This document shows positions 1 to 6,742 of a stretch of DNA of 11,000 nt, piece after piece (position 1 is the stretch's first letter; each line of letters starts with the position of its first letter). Where the stretch lies: the NCBI GenBank assembly GCA_019136395.1, contig JAGVUH010000576.1, positions 1 through 11,000 of the forward strand, written 5' to 3'. This stretch comes from Gammaproteobacteria bacterium. Lineage in GTDB: Bacteria > Pseudomonadota > Gammaproteobacteria > Chromatiales > Chromatiaceae. The notes below the pieces were generated by a model, which searched no databases, was not told the DNA's origin, and worked only from the letters and a program-made list of their open reading frames with translations. The position numbers and the translations under genes are program-made.

Positions 1-170
1 TCGGCTACGGGATCTTCCGCAGCCTGGTGGAACTGGTGCGGGTGCCGGACAGCCATCTCGGCTACCTGGCCTTCGACTGGCTGACCATGGGCCAGTTGCT
101 CAGCCTGCCCATGATCCTGGCGGGCAGCCTGCTGCTCATCCTGGCGTATCGCCGCCATCACGCCGCCTGA
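1..170 (+). CDS. lgt: Prolipoprotein diacylglyceryl transferase, 3' end (partial)
   Basis: The last 55 codons of a gene that enters from the left edge, in frame from base 3. Lgt is the inner-membrane enzyme that moves diacylglycerol from phosphatidylglycerol to the lipobox cysteine of prelipoproteins. The visible part starts [16 protein letters not shown], which matches the Lgt C-terminal pattern YG-FR--VE--R-PD. It continues with the conserved [13 protein letters not shown] segment and a last hydrophobic helix ending in YRRHH. The match is from memory of the E. coli protein and is strong over the whole tail. The start and the catalytic part lie outside the window. No clear terminator follows, and the next promoter starts about 34 bp downstream. 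A lipoprotein substrate for this enzyme, the L,D-transpeptidase, lies on the same strand. Confidence 0.93.
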   Translation, partial: GYGIFRSLVELVRVPDSHLGYLAFDWLTMGQLLSLPMILAGSLLLILAYRRHHAA

Positions 171-203
171 AGCCCGGCCTGACCAAGAATACACTCCCAT
201 GGG

Positions 204-231
204 TTGATAAATTAGTAAACGCTTATATAAT
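204..231 (+). promoter_or_regulatory. Predicted sigma-70 promoter for the small ORF
   Basis: TTGATA (204-209) and a perfect TATAAT (226-231) are separated by 16 bp in an AT-rich patch that stands out from its GC-rich surroundings. A transcript would start near 238. The ATG at 230 overlaps the -10 box, so it cannot be the start codon; this points to the ATG at 269. Confidence 0.65.
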
Positions 232-268
232 GAAAAACACAAAACAGATGTTTCGGGAGGAAGCCCGT

Positions 269-448
269 ATGTTCAGTGTTCTTACAGCCATCACCATCAC
301 CGTGGGTAGCGTCTCATCCACCATGGTCCTGAACGAGCAGGAACGCCTGGCCGCAGAGGCAGCCCGTCCTGCCACCGTGGAGTTGGCCGAACCACGGCTT
401 CATCAGCCCTCCAACTCCGACCCTGTTTCATCCCTGCGTTATCTCTGA
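269..448 (+). CDS. Small hypothetical protein, 59 aa, hydrophobic N-terminus
   Basis: The family is not recognised. The ATG at 269 was chosen because a strong Shine-Dalgarno sequence, GGGAGGAA (255-262), lies 6 bp before it and because the longer frame's ATG at 230 lies inside the predicted -10 box. The 59-residue product begins with a mostly uncharged stretch (residues 2-20, FSVLTAITITVGSVSSTMVL) that could be a membrane anchor or poor signal peptide. A charged segment, NEQERLAAEAARP, follows, and then a Pro/Ser-rich tail ending SSLRYL. There is no lipobox and no cysteine. It stands alone between lgt and a repeat-containing intergenic stretch. The promoter and ribosome binding site are better evidence for expression than the protein sequence is. 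It could be a small membrane or exported protein; no function is proposed. Confidence 0.55.
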   Translation: MFSVLTAITITVGSVSSTMVLNEQERLAAEAARPATVELAEPRLHQPSNSDPVSSLRYL

Positions 449-551
449 ATTGAAGGCCCCGGGGTAGTCCCACACCTGATTCCGGCTTAGGCATTCACAC
501 CCCCTGTCGCCCGGGCTGGCACGGGTAGCACAAGCCGCTGATCCTCCTGCC

Positions 552-589
552 CCCTCCCCCCTCGTTGGGGAGGATTGGGGAGAGGGGGT
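552..589 (+). repeat. Dispersed palindromic GC-rich repeat, diverged copy 1
   Basis: This 38-bp stretch matches the core of the element at 2525-2576 at 33 of 38 positions in the same plus-strand orientation. Both end in TTGGGGAGAGGGGGT. The stem is weaker here, with a CTCGTT centre in place of the CGGCG centre of the other copy. It resembles short palindromic intergenic repeats common in GC-rich gammaproteobacteria. Confidence 0.65.
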
Positions 590-758
590 CGGCATGGTGA
601 CATCCTGGCAAAGGATCAGGCTGCGCTAGCCCCCCTCCCCAATCCCTCGCCAGCCTTGCCATACCACCCCCGCCCAAACGGAACCTGGAATACTTCCATT
701 TGAACAACAAGCTGGAAACCTCGCCCCCCAGCACCCGTATCAAGCTAGTCGCAACCAC

Positions 759-787
759 TTGACGAGGATAGGCTCCCGTCGTTTACT
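759..787 (+). promoter_or_regulatory. Possible sigma-70 promoter for the L,D-transpeptidase gene
   Basis: TTGACG (759-764), a 17-bp spacer and TTTACT (782-787, 4 of 6 consensus bases). The transcript would start near 794, which rules out the GTG at 792 as start codon and supports an internal start at 825 or 876. Confidence 0.4.
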
Positions 788-875
788 TTGAGTGTTGTTG
801 CTAGTTGTTGGGTTGAATGACGGCATGATTCCACTTAGTTCGCATGATCCCTTTTCTACCGCCAAGGTCAAAGTC

Positions 876-1421
876 GTGACCAGAGCCAAGGCCAGCACCA
901 GGACAGTCGCCTTGGTCTGCGCCGCCCTCTGTCTGACCGGTTGGCTGGCGGGTTGCTCCACGACCAAGGATACCTCCTCCCCCAAACTGGCCACCGCCGA
1001 CGAGGTCGTCGTCGACAAATCGGACCGCAAGCTGCGGCTGATCAAGGATGGCAAGGTGATGCGCGAGTATCGGGTTGCCTTGGGCAAGGACCCCATCGGC
1101 CACAAGTTTCGCGAGGGTGACCAACGGACCCCGGAAGGTAAGTACGTGCTGAACTGGCGCAACCCCCGCAGCCAGTTCTACAAGTCGATCCATGTCTCCT
1201 ATCCCAACGTCGACGACCGGCTGCGCGCGCAAGAGGCCGGTTACAATCCCGGCGGCATGATCATGATCCATGGCCGACCGAACTACATCAAATCACCTGC
1301 CGTGCAAGCGGAATACGATCGCATCGACTGGACCAACGGTTGCATCGCCGTCAAGAATCACGAGATGGACGAAATCTGGCAGGCCGTCAAGGACGGGACG
1401 CCAATCCACATTCAGCCCTGA
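876..1421 (+). CDS. L,D-transpeptidase (YkuD domain) lipoprotein
   Basis: A predicted cell-wall enzyme that would form or edit L,D cross-links in peptidoglycan, or attach proteins to it, through a cysteine thioester. From the GTG at 876 the product is 181 aa. A lipoprotein signal (VALVCAALCLTGWLAGC) has its lipidation Cys at residue 27. The YkuD domain follows, with RTPEGKYVL, IHGRPN (His132) and DWTNGCIAV (catalytic Cys156). The GTG was chosen because it gives a normal n-region, MTRAKASTR, with AAGG 8 bp upstream; the frame is open from 792, and an ATG at 825 is the alternative. The lack of an aromatic or proline-rich wall-binding domain fits a compact single-domain enzyme. The lipobox lacks Asp at +2 (CSTT), so outer-membrane sorting is expected if Lol rules apply. 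It converges with pmbA2, only 6 bp away. Family assignment is firm; its exact physiological role is not known from sequence. Confidence 0.88.
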   Translation: MTRAKASTRTVALVCAALCLTGWLAGCSTTKDTSSPKLATADEVVVDKSDRKLRLIKDGKVMREYRVALGKDPIGHKFREGDQRTPEGKYVLNWRNPRSQFYKSIHVSYPNVDDRLRAQEAGYNPGGMIMIHGRPNYIKSPAVQAEYDRIDWTNGCIAVKNHEMDEIWQAVKDGTPIHIQP

Positions 1422-1427
1422 GGGGCT

Positions 1428-2924
1428 TCACAGAGCCAGGTCGATCCCGCTGACCAGTAGCCCGGGCAGGAGGGCGCTGGCGCGTGAGCGCCCCTCGTAT
1501 GTCTCGGGCGAGACAATCAGCTCCCGCTCCCGGGTCAGGCCCTCCATGCGGTCACCCCAGAGGTGGTAGAGGGAGTCGTCGAAGCGCATGACCTCCACCG
1601 GGGCCACCGGCTCGCCGTTCTCGACCCAGAAGGTGGCGAAACGAGTCATGCCGGTGATCCGGCAGTCGTTGCGGTCGGCATAGTTGAGGTACCAGAGGTT
1701 GCCGATCGCCAGCCCGGTATCCAGCCGCCGCCACATTTCGGCGGCGGAGAGGTCGCCCGGCGCCAGGGCCAGGGATTCCGGCGCCTCCCCGGCGGCATTG
1801 ACCGTCTGGCCATATTCGCGGGCGCTCCGGCTGTCCACCAGGCAATCCTGGTAGCGGCCGGCGGCGATGAGGAAGACCGATTCAGGCTTGACGAAGCCCT
1901 CGGCGGTAAAGCCCGGCACCAGCCCGCGGCCATGCTCCTCGCGCAGGCTGATCCGCGGATCCAACCGCCGCTCACCCCGCGCCAGCCGCAGCAAGGGAGT
2001 CTGCGCGGTGCGGTGATCCTTGAGGCCAAAACCGCCCCAGGCCAGGAGGTCCAGGAGTTCGGCCACCGCCGTCGGGGCCAGCCAGGCGCGATAACGCCCC
2101 GGCGGGATGACCCGCGGCGGGCGGGCCAGAAGCTCCAGGTCGCGCCGCATTCCCGCGAGCTTGGCCATGAGCGCCCCGGGCTCCCATGCCTGGCCGCTGA
2201 GGTTGGCCTTGACCGCCTTGTCCCCGGTCAGATAGCAACTGAAGTCCAGATTGAAGCTGCGGCTGGCGTGCCAGTGGCGATGGCCGAGGGAACTGGCCAG
2301 CCCGGCGCTCAGTTCACCACTGGCCCAGATGCCGACCAGATCCAGCCCCGCGGCCGCCTGGGTGAGATCGGCGATGACGCCCGCGCTGTCCCAATCTCCT
2401 CCCGCCGCCACCATCCCTGATTCCTGTACCCGGTAACCTATTCGCTCAACCCCTTCGCCCGATGTGAGCCCTTCCCCCCATGGAAGCCCTTCGCCCGATG
2501 TGAGGACTTCGGTAGCGAAGGCCGCTGGTTCGCTTACTCCCTCCCCCCCGGCGGGGGAGGGTTGGGGAGAGGGGGTCTGAACGGCTGGCCGGTAACTCTC
2601 CGTAGGGGTAGTGGAGTAATTGAGATAGGGGTCCTCGGGGACATGGGGCAGGCGTTCCCGCAGGCGCTGGAGCAGGGATCGGGCCCGGGCCAGGTCCTCG
2701 TCCCGATCGCCGCAGAGGTCACAGCTCGCCTGAGCCTGGCGCTGACCGACGATGAGATCCAGGCTCAGGCCCCAGGCGCTGACGCCCCCGGCCTGGCGGA
2801 TGCGATTGCCGTTGAGGCGGACGAAATCCGAATCCTCGCCCTCCAGGTTGCAGAACAGGACCTCCTCCCCGCGCAGTTCCTGGCACAGGCGATCGCTGAG
2901 GGCGAAAAAGGCCACGTCCCTCAT
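1428..2924 (-). CDS. TldE/PmbA-like protein, second (divergent) pair
   Basis: A 498-aa member of the TldD/PmbA family, of the subtype that has no HExxxH zinc site and acts as the structural partner of a TldD-like protease. The C-terminal half has family hallmarks: GLAIGNLWYLNYADRNDCR (near residues 403-421), RITGMTRFATFWVENGE, and VEVMRFDDSLYHLWGD. Its ATG overlaps the tldD2 stop in an ATGA arrangement, so the two are almost certainly co-translated and probably form a heterodimer. Residues about 117-159 look foreign. They are Pro-, Gly- and Glu-rich (TPSPQPSPAGGEG, then a repeated LTSGEG) and coincide with a dispersed palindromic repeat plus a 36-bp tandem duplication inserted in frame. The insert falls between the N-terminal domain and the central domain, a likely linker, so function may survive. 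Substrate unknown. Assignment to the family is firm; the separation from canonical PmbA is judged by eye. Confidence 0.85.
   Translation of the reverse strand: MRDVAFFALSDRLCQELRGEEVLFCNLEGEDSDFVRLNGNRIRQAGGVSAWGLSLDLIVGQRQAQASCDLCGDRDEDLARARSLLQRLRERLPHVPEDPYLNYSTTPTESYRPAVQTPSPQPSPAGGEGVSEPAAFATEVLTSGEGLPWGEGLTSGEGVERIGYRVQESGMVAAGGDWDSAGVIADLTQAAAGLDLVGIWASGELSAGLASSLGHRHWHASRSFNLDFSCYLTGDKAVKANLSGQAWEPGALMAKLAGMRRDLELLARPPRVIPPGRYRAWLAPTAVAELLDLLAWGGFGLKDHRTAQTPLLRLARGERRLDPRISLREEHGRGLVPGFTAEGFVKPESVFLIAAGRYQDCLVDSRSAREYGQTVNAAGEAPESLALAPGDLSAAEMWRRLDTGLAIGNLWYLNYADRNDCRITGMTRFATFWVENGEPVAPVEVMRFDDSLYHLWGDRMEGLTRERELIVSPETYEGRSRASALLPGLLVSGIDLAL
2451..2504 (-). repeat. 36-bp tandem duplication inside pmbA2
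   Basis: CCCTTCGCCCGATGTGAG occurs exactly at 2451-2468 and again at 2487-2504, a period of 36 bp, which is 12 codons. On the coding strand it gives LTSGEGLPWGEG followed by LTSGEGVERIGY. The length keeps the frame open. Confidence 0.8.
2525..2576 (-). repeat. Dispersed 52-bp palindromic repeat, copy 2, inside pmbA2
   Basis: Read on the minus strand this matches 10089-10140 at 48 of 52 positions. The first 27 bases are identical, and the stem is CCTCCCCC against GGGGGAGG. The left edge of the match, at 2576, coincides with a codon boundary (codon 117). The element is translated as TPSPQPSPAGGEGVSEP. Confidence 0.85.
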
Positions 2925-4363
2925 TCCCCACCCCCGAAGACCTCGACCGCCCGGAACAGGGCCGGCGGCGAGGCGTGACCGACCTGGATGGACTGATTGG
3001 GTTCGCCCTTGCCACAGGTGTGGACACCGCGCACCTCCCGGGTGGAGGCGTCGCCGACCCCGGCCAGGGAACGCCAGAAGTTGGCGGAAATGCCCCGATA
3101 ACCGGGGTTGCGCACCAGACCCTTGAGTTCCCCCTCCTCTATCAGCCGGCCTAGCTCGCAGCCGAACTGGAATTTGTTGCGGCTGTCGTCGATGGACCAG
3201 GAGCGATTGGTGTCCATGAGGACGCCGCGCTCCACCCGGGCGATGAGGTCCGCCAGGCTGTCCCGCCCCGGCTCCAGGTTGAGGTTAGCCATGCGGTCGA
3301 TGGGTGGCCGGTCCCAGGCGCTGGCGCGGGCGCTGGCGACCCCGGGGAGCCCGGCCCGGGCCTGGGACAGACGCCCGCCCAAGGGCCGCTCCAGGATGCC
3401 GTTTCGGATCAGATACTGACGTTCCGCCGGCGTACCCTCGTCGTCGGCGACGGCGCTGGCCAGCTCCCCGGGGACCCCGGGGTCAAAGGTGACATTCAGC
3501 AAGTCGGAGCCATAGCGATAGGTCCCGAACATATCCGGGGTGACGAAACTGGTGCCGGCATAATTACGCTCATCGCCCAGGATGCGGTCCAATTCCAGGG
3601 GATGACCGATGCTCTCGTGGATTTGCAGGATCATCTGACCGGGCATCAGGAGCAGGTCGCGGGTGCCCACCGGGCACTCGGGCGCAGCAAGCAGGGTGAG
3701 GGCCTCCGTGGCGACCCGTTGGGCATCCGCGCGGAAGCCGACCTTGGCCAGCCGCTCCAGCCCACCCTGACCGCCCCAGTCCGCCCCGCCGCCGGTGCGG
3801 GTTTGGGTCTGGCTGCCGGCATTGGCCACCGCCATCAGCCCGGAGGACACCTGATCGCTCAGGTGGCTCACCTCCCCGCCGTCGCTGGTGACCAGCAGTT
3901 GCCGCACCAGGCGCCGGCCCAGCCAGGCGGAGCTGTCGACGATGCGCGGGTCGATCTCCAGGGCCGCGCAGGCCTCATGCAGCAGGTCGAGCTTGTCCAC
4001 CAGGCTCAGGGTCTCCCACGGCTCCGCCACCGGGCTGGCATAGTCCGCCCGCAGGCTGGAGCGAGGGTAGCGATCGGCGCCGAAGAGCCCGAGGCGGGCA
4101 TGACGCTCCGCCCAGCGCGCCGCCCGCGCCCAGGCGGCCGCCAGACCGGCGGGGCTGAGATCCGAGGTGGCGCCATAACCGATGCCACCCCCCTGGACCA
4201 GGGTCAGCATGGCGCCCAGGCTGGAGCCGAGGGCGCTGGGTTCCGTCACCCCCTGGCGGACCGTCAGGTGCTCCGTCTCCTCGCTGACCAGGCGCAGGGA
4301 CCAGTAATCCGCTACCGGGGCGGTGGCGCGAAAGCGGGTGGCGATAGCGTGCAGATATTCCAT
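2921..4363 (-). CDS. TldD-like zinc metalloprotease, second (divergent) pair
   Basis: A predicted zinc-dependent peptidase subunit of 480 aa. The N-terminal domain runs from about residue 17 (DYWSLRLVSEETEHLTVRQG). The zinc motif is IHESIGHPLELDR (His249, Glu250, His254), and a C-terminal HTCGKGEPNQ supplies the third ligand (Cys450), at the position occupied by Cys in canonical TldD. It differs from canonical TldD in having HESIGHPLE rather than HEAVGHGLE and in the DMFGTYRYGSDLLNVTFD segment after the metal site, so it is a paralogue of a different subfamily, not a recent duplicate. The frame is open up to a GTG at 4462; ATG 4363 is preferred because family-like sequence begins there, although it has no Shine-Dalgarno sequence. 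A short ORF ending 5 bp upstream may provide coupling. TATATC at 4449-4454 (minus strand) could be a -10 box. It overlaps pmbA2 by 4 bp. Substrate unknown. Confidence 0.88.
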   Translation of the reverse strand: MEYLHAIATRFRATAPVADYWSLRLVSEETEHLTVRQGVTEPSALGSSLGAMLTLVQGGGIGYGATSDLSPAGLAAAWARAARWAERHARLGLFGADRYPRSSLRADYASPVAEPWETLSLVDKLDLLHEACAALEIDPRIVDSSAWLGRRLVRQLLVTSDGGEVSHLSDQVSSGLMAVANAGSQTQTRTGGGADWGGQGGLERLAKVGFRADAQRVATEALTLLAAPECPVGTRDLLLMPGQMILQIHESIGHPLELDRILGDERNYAGTSFVTPDMFGTYRYGSDLLNVTFDPGVPGELASAVADDEGTPAERQYLIRNGILERPLGGRLSQARAGLPGVASARASAWDRPPIDRMANLNLEPGRDSLADLIARVERGVLMDTNRSWSIDDSRNKFQFGCELGRLIEEGELKGLVRNPGYRGISANFWRSLAGVGDASTREVRGVHTCGKGEPNQSIQVGHASPPALFRAVEVFGGGE

Positions 4364-4368
4364 GGGCG

Positions 4369-4419
4369 TCAATGAGGGCGGCTTCCCGGTCTGGGGTCGA
4401 TGTTCAGGCGATTGCTCAT
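4369..4419 (-). CDS. Possible 16-codon leader ORF upstream of tldD2
   Basis: The frame reads MSNRLNIDPRPGSRPH and stops 5 bp before the tldD2 ATG. GGTGAG lies 7 bp before its ATG, a better ribosome site than tldD2 itself has, so termination and re-initiation could drive tldD2 translation. It could equally be chance, since a 16-codon ORF is not statistically remarkable. Nothing in the peptide resembles an attenuator with runs of one amino acid. Confidence 0.25.
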   Translation of the reverse strand: MSNRLNIDPRPGSRPH

Positions 4420-4492
4420 GCGGCGGCTCACCACAACCCCGGTGATGAGATATAACCAACACAGTTCAGTTTTTAGTCGGGCGGTCAAGGGA

Positions 4493-4592
4493 GGGTCGGG
4501 TGGCCTCTGGCGGGGGTGTCGACCGCAAGGATGCGGTCGTCAAGCCTCCAGGGATGGATTCACGGCGTCCCCCGCCAGAGGTCACCCGACCC
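4493..4592. repeat. 100-bp inverted-repeat element between pmbA and tldD2
   Basis: Terminal 24-bp arms at 4493-4516 and 4569-4592 are inverted copies with one mismatch. The left arm contains GGCCTCTGGCGGGGG and the right arm CCCCCGCCAGAGGTC. The interior has a perfect 8-bp hairpin with a 4-base loop (CGACCGCA 4520-4527, TGCGGTCG 4532-4539) and the stretch GCCTCCAGGGATGGATTCAC. From memory, this stretch resembles a mobile-like intergenic repeat found in several gammaproteobacteria. There is no room for a transposase, so it is at most a non-autonomous element. It could also act as a transcription barrier between pmbA and tldD2. Confidence 0.8.
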
Positions 4593-4633
4593 GGGAAAGC
4601 GTGCCCCAAGTTGTGATGGGTTTGGACGGGCGG

Positions 4634-5907
4634 TCAATCCCCGGCGATGGTCATTTCGCGGATCAGCCAGGAGCCAGTGCGGGTGCTGCCGGGAAAATCG
4701 CAATCGTTACCGACGGCCAGCAGGCCCAGGAACATGTCCTTGAGATTGCCGGCGATGGTGATCTCCTCCACGGGGAAGGCGATCTCACCCCGCTCGACCC
4801 AGAAGCCGGCGGCGCCCCGAGAGTAGTCGCCGGTGACGGGGTTGGTGCCATGGCCGAGCAGTTCGGTGACCAGCAGGCCAGTATCCAGGGCCTGGAGCAT
4901 GCCGGCGCGGTCGAGGGGACCACTGCCCAGGGAGCCGGGCTCGATATGGAGGTTATGGACCCCGCCAGCGTTGCCGGTGGTCCTGAGCCCCAGCCGTCGG
5001 GCGGAGTAGGCGTCGAGCAGGTAGGTGCGCAGGATGCCCTGGCTGACCAGGTCCTTGGCCTGGGTGGCGACGCCGTCACCATCGAAGGGGGCGCTGCCCA
5101 GGCCCCGCCGCAGATGGGGCAGGCGCCGGTCAGTGAGCGCAACAGGCCGGCGGCGGCCAGGGGGCTGAAGAGTACCGGGGCCTTTTGGGTAGGGAGTTGG
5201 CGGGCGCCGAGCCGGGCCACGGTGCGCTCACCGGCCCGGCGGCCTACGGCCGCGGGCGTCTCCAGTTCGGCGGCGGCGCGGGCCGTGGTCCACCAGTAAT
5301 CGCGCTGCATGCTCTCGCCTTCCTGGGCCACCACCGCGCAGCTCAGGCCATGGCGGGTGCTGGGGTAGCCGGCGACGAAACCGTGGCTGTTGCCATAGAT
5401 GTGGAGGCCCGTTTGGGTCGAGACACTGGCACCCTCGGAGTTGACGATGCGCGGGTCGAAACCCCGGGCAGCGTCCTCGCAGACGATGGCCAGTTCGATG
5501 GCCGCGTCCGGCTCCAGGTCCCAGGGATGATAAAGGTCCAGCTCCGGCAGGTCCCGGGCCATCAGGTCCGCGTCCGCCAGGCCGGCATAGGGGTCCTCCT
5601 GGGTACGACTGGCGATGGCGCAGGCGGCCTTGACGGCGTCGCGCACCGCCTCTGGGCTCAGGTCGGAGGTACTGGCGGAACCCTTGCGCTGGCCGAAATA
5701 CACTGTGATGCCCAGGCCATTGTCCCGGGTGTGCTCGACCGTCTCTACCTCACCCAGGCGAACGCTGATCTCCAGCCCGGCCTCGGAACTGGCGGCCGCC
5801 TCGGCCGCGGTCGCGCCCTGGCGTTGGGCCTCCGCCAGCAGATCGCGGACAACCCGTTCCAGACGATCCAGTCGCGCCTTGGTGTCATCGGTGGAAATCG
5901 TGGTCAT
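4634..5907 (-). pseudogene. pmbA: PmbA/TldE, broken by internal deletion with frame change
   Basis: The canonical partner of TldD in the microcin-maturing and CcdA-degrading protease. Residues 1-262 from ATG 5907 read as normal PmbA: GLGITVYFGQRKGSASTSDLSPEAV, then YGNSHGFVAGYPSTRHGLS, and KAPVLFSPLAAAGLLRSLTGA. At about 5122-5127 the homology jumps to another frame, with RLPHLRRGLGSAPFDGDG directly following. It then runs to the end with GNAGGVHN, GDYSRGAAGFWVERGEI, EITIAGNLKDMF and the stop at 4634. Compared with E. coli PmbA, about 25-30 residues, including the GGSVYRKSTFL segment, are absent at the join. The cause is therefore a deletion of a length not divisible by three, not a simple one-base slip. 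Unrepaired, translation would continue in the wrong frame to a stop at 4663. An assembly or sequencing error cannot be excluded. The start is 74 bp from the Cache gene's stop, so the two may share a transcript. Confidence 0.82.
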
Positions 5908-5981
5908 AACCCAAATCCAGTTAAAGCAGGATGCAAACCCGGCCGCACCTTCCGGCGCTGCCGGGAGACGTCCATCCGGGA

Positions 5982-6431
5982 CTACTTGTAGGCCCCAACG
6001 CCGCAGAAGAAGCCTTCCTTGTTGGTCATGATGTAGCTGGTCTTATCCTTGATCTCCTCGGTGCCGGGGTAGGGCCACTTGTAGTCCACCCAGCCCTCGC
6101 CCGAGGACTTGGCCTTGGCGATCATATTCTTGAACAGCTCGTCACCATACTTATTGAAGGTGAGCAGGTTCTTGCCCACCAGTTCGGGCTTGACCGCGTG
6201 GGAGAGCATGACGCCCTCCATGTCCATACAGAAGACATAGAGATCCTTGACCTTGAAGCCACCATCGGCGGCGGCGAAGGTGGCGAAGGCCTTGTCCTTG
6301 CCCATCTGGTTGACGGCCGCCTGGGCCTTCTGCGACATGGCCTTGGCCTCATCCGGGGTGGCCAGATCGGCCGCCAGGGCGGCGGTCGAGCACAGGATGC
6401 CAGCGGCCAGGGCGATCAGGGTCTTTTTCAT
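5982..6431 (-). CDS. Exported single-Cache-domain protein
   Basis: A 149-aa protein with a clear Sec signal peptide (MKKTLIALAAGILCSTAALA, cleavage near Ala20 or Ala21) and then one small Cache-type ligand-binding domain. Family hallmarks visible: DLYVFCMDMEGVMLSHA (from about residue 63), PELVGKNLLTF, SGEGWVDYKWPYPGT, KTSYIMTNKEGFFCGVGAYK. Cache domains normally form the sensor part of chemoreceptors and kinases; this one has no transmembrane or signalling part, so it should act free in the periplasm, perhaps as a binding protein or partner of a sensor. The mature part has two cysteines (in YVFCMD and FFCGVG), which could pair. GAGGAA, 7 bp before the ATG, supports the start. It lies between the GRAM-like gene and pmbA, an unusual place for it. 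Ligand unknown. Confidence 0.85.
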   Translation of the reverse strand: MKKTLIALAAGILCSTAALAADLATPDEAKAMSQKAQAAVNQMGKDKAFATFAAADGGFKVKDLYVFCMDMEGVMLSHAVKPELVGKNLLTFNKYGDELFKNMIAKAKSSGEGWVDYKWPYPGTEEIKDKTSYIMTNKEGFFCGVGAYK

Positions 6432-6742
6432 GGAGTTGTTCCTCGTCTCTCGTTATTGGGAAGGGCGGAAAATAGCCCAAGGACGCTGACTTCGCCAGCC
6501 CTTTATGCCATTTATGCCCAAAGTCGAGGCATGTTGTGCCCAAAGTCGGGGCATGCCGAGAGACGAGGCCTGATCGGCCTGAGATGACATGGCCCAAGCG
6601 GGCCATGAAGCAAACTAGTTTGTGGTCAGTCCCCACGCCAGACGGTGGAAGACCCCTCTAGTGTCTTTCGCGATAACCGCTGACCGCCACTCACTACCCG
6701 AAACGCAACCTGTAGCGCTTCCGCCACACTCAGCCGAGCCGT
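6432..6742. other. Intergenic region upstream of the Cache gene
   Basis: No gene is seen. It holds the direct-repeat pair at 6516-6555 and a perfect hairpin, CATGGCCC-AAGC-GGGCCATG (6588-6607). No T-tract follows the hairpin on either strand, so it is not a standard terminator. It lies downstream of the GRAM-like gene and upstream of the Cache gene, so either a 3'-end or a regulatory role is possible. Confidence 0.5.
6516..6555 (-). promoter_or_regulatory. Pair of 18-bp direct repeats, possible operator
   Basis: GCCCAAAGTCGAGGCATG (6516-6533) and GCCCAAAGTCGGGGCATG (6538-6555) differ at one base. Their starts are 22 bp apart, about two helical turns, so a regulator could bind both on one face of the DNA. 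They lie 85-124 bp before the Cache gene's start codon. The partial repeat TTTATGCC occurs twice beside them (6502-6509, 6511-6518). No regulator is identified. Confidence 0.4.

Larger units (their letters stand above)
449..875. other. Intergenic region with inverted GC-rich repeats
   Basis: I see no convincing gene here. ORFs on either strand of this stretch are low-complexity translations of C- or G-runs. It holds a diverged copy of the dispersed palindrome (552-589). It also holds a larger inverted pair, GGATTGGGGAGAGGGGG (572-588) against CCCCCCTCCCCAATCC (630-645), which match except for a one-base gap and could form a long hairpin. The right end carries the predicted promoter of the transpeptidase gene. 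Confidence 0.6.

Noticed and set aside
269..448. Small ORF as a peptide substrate of the TldD/TldE proteases
   Set aside because: It has its own promoter on the other strand, lies more than 1 kb from the nearest TldE-like gene, and has no microcin-like leader or core features.
792..875. Upstream start of the L,D-transpeptidase at GTG 792
   Set aside because: It would put about 28 atypical residues before a complete lipoprotein signal peptide and would fall at the predicted transcription start.
1563..2420. Plus-strand frame of 285 codons opposite pmbA2
   Set aside because: Antisense to a recognised TldE-like gene; no domain or ribosome site supports it.
3602..4375. Long plus-strand frame of 257 codons opposite tldD2
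   Set aside because: It is antisense to a well-supported TldD-like gene with a zinc motif. Its composition is the Gly/Ala/Gln-rich pattern of GC-rich antisense frames.
4493..4592. Insertion sequence or attachment site at the 100-bp inverted repeat
   Set aside because: There is no room for a transposase, and no target-site duplication or tRNA nearby; kept as a MITE-like repeat only.
6588..6607. Perfect 8-bp hairpin as intrinsic terminator of the GRAM-like gene
   Set aside because: No T-tract follows on the minus strand, and it lies about 135 bp beyond the stop. It is mentioned only as a hairpin.
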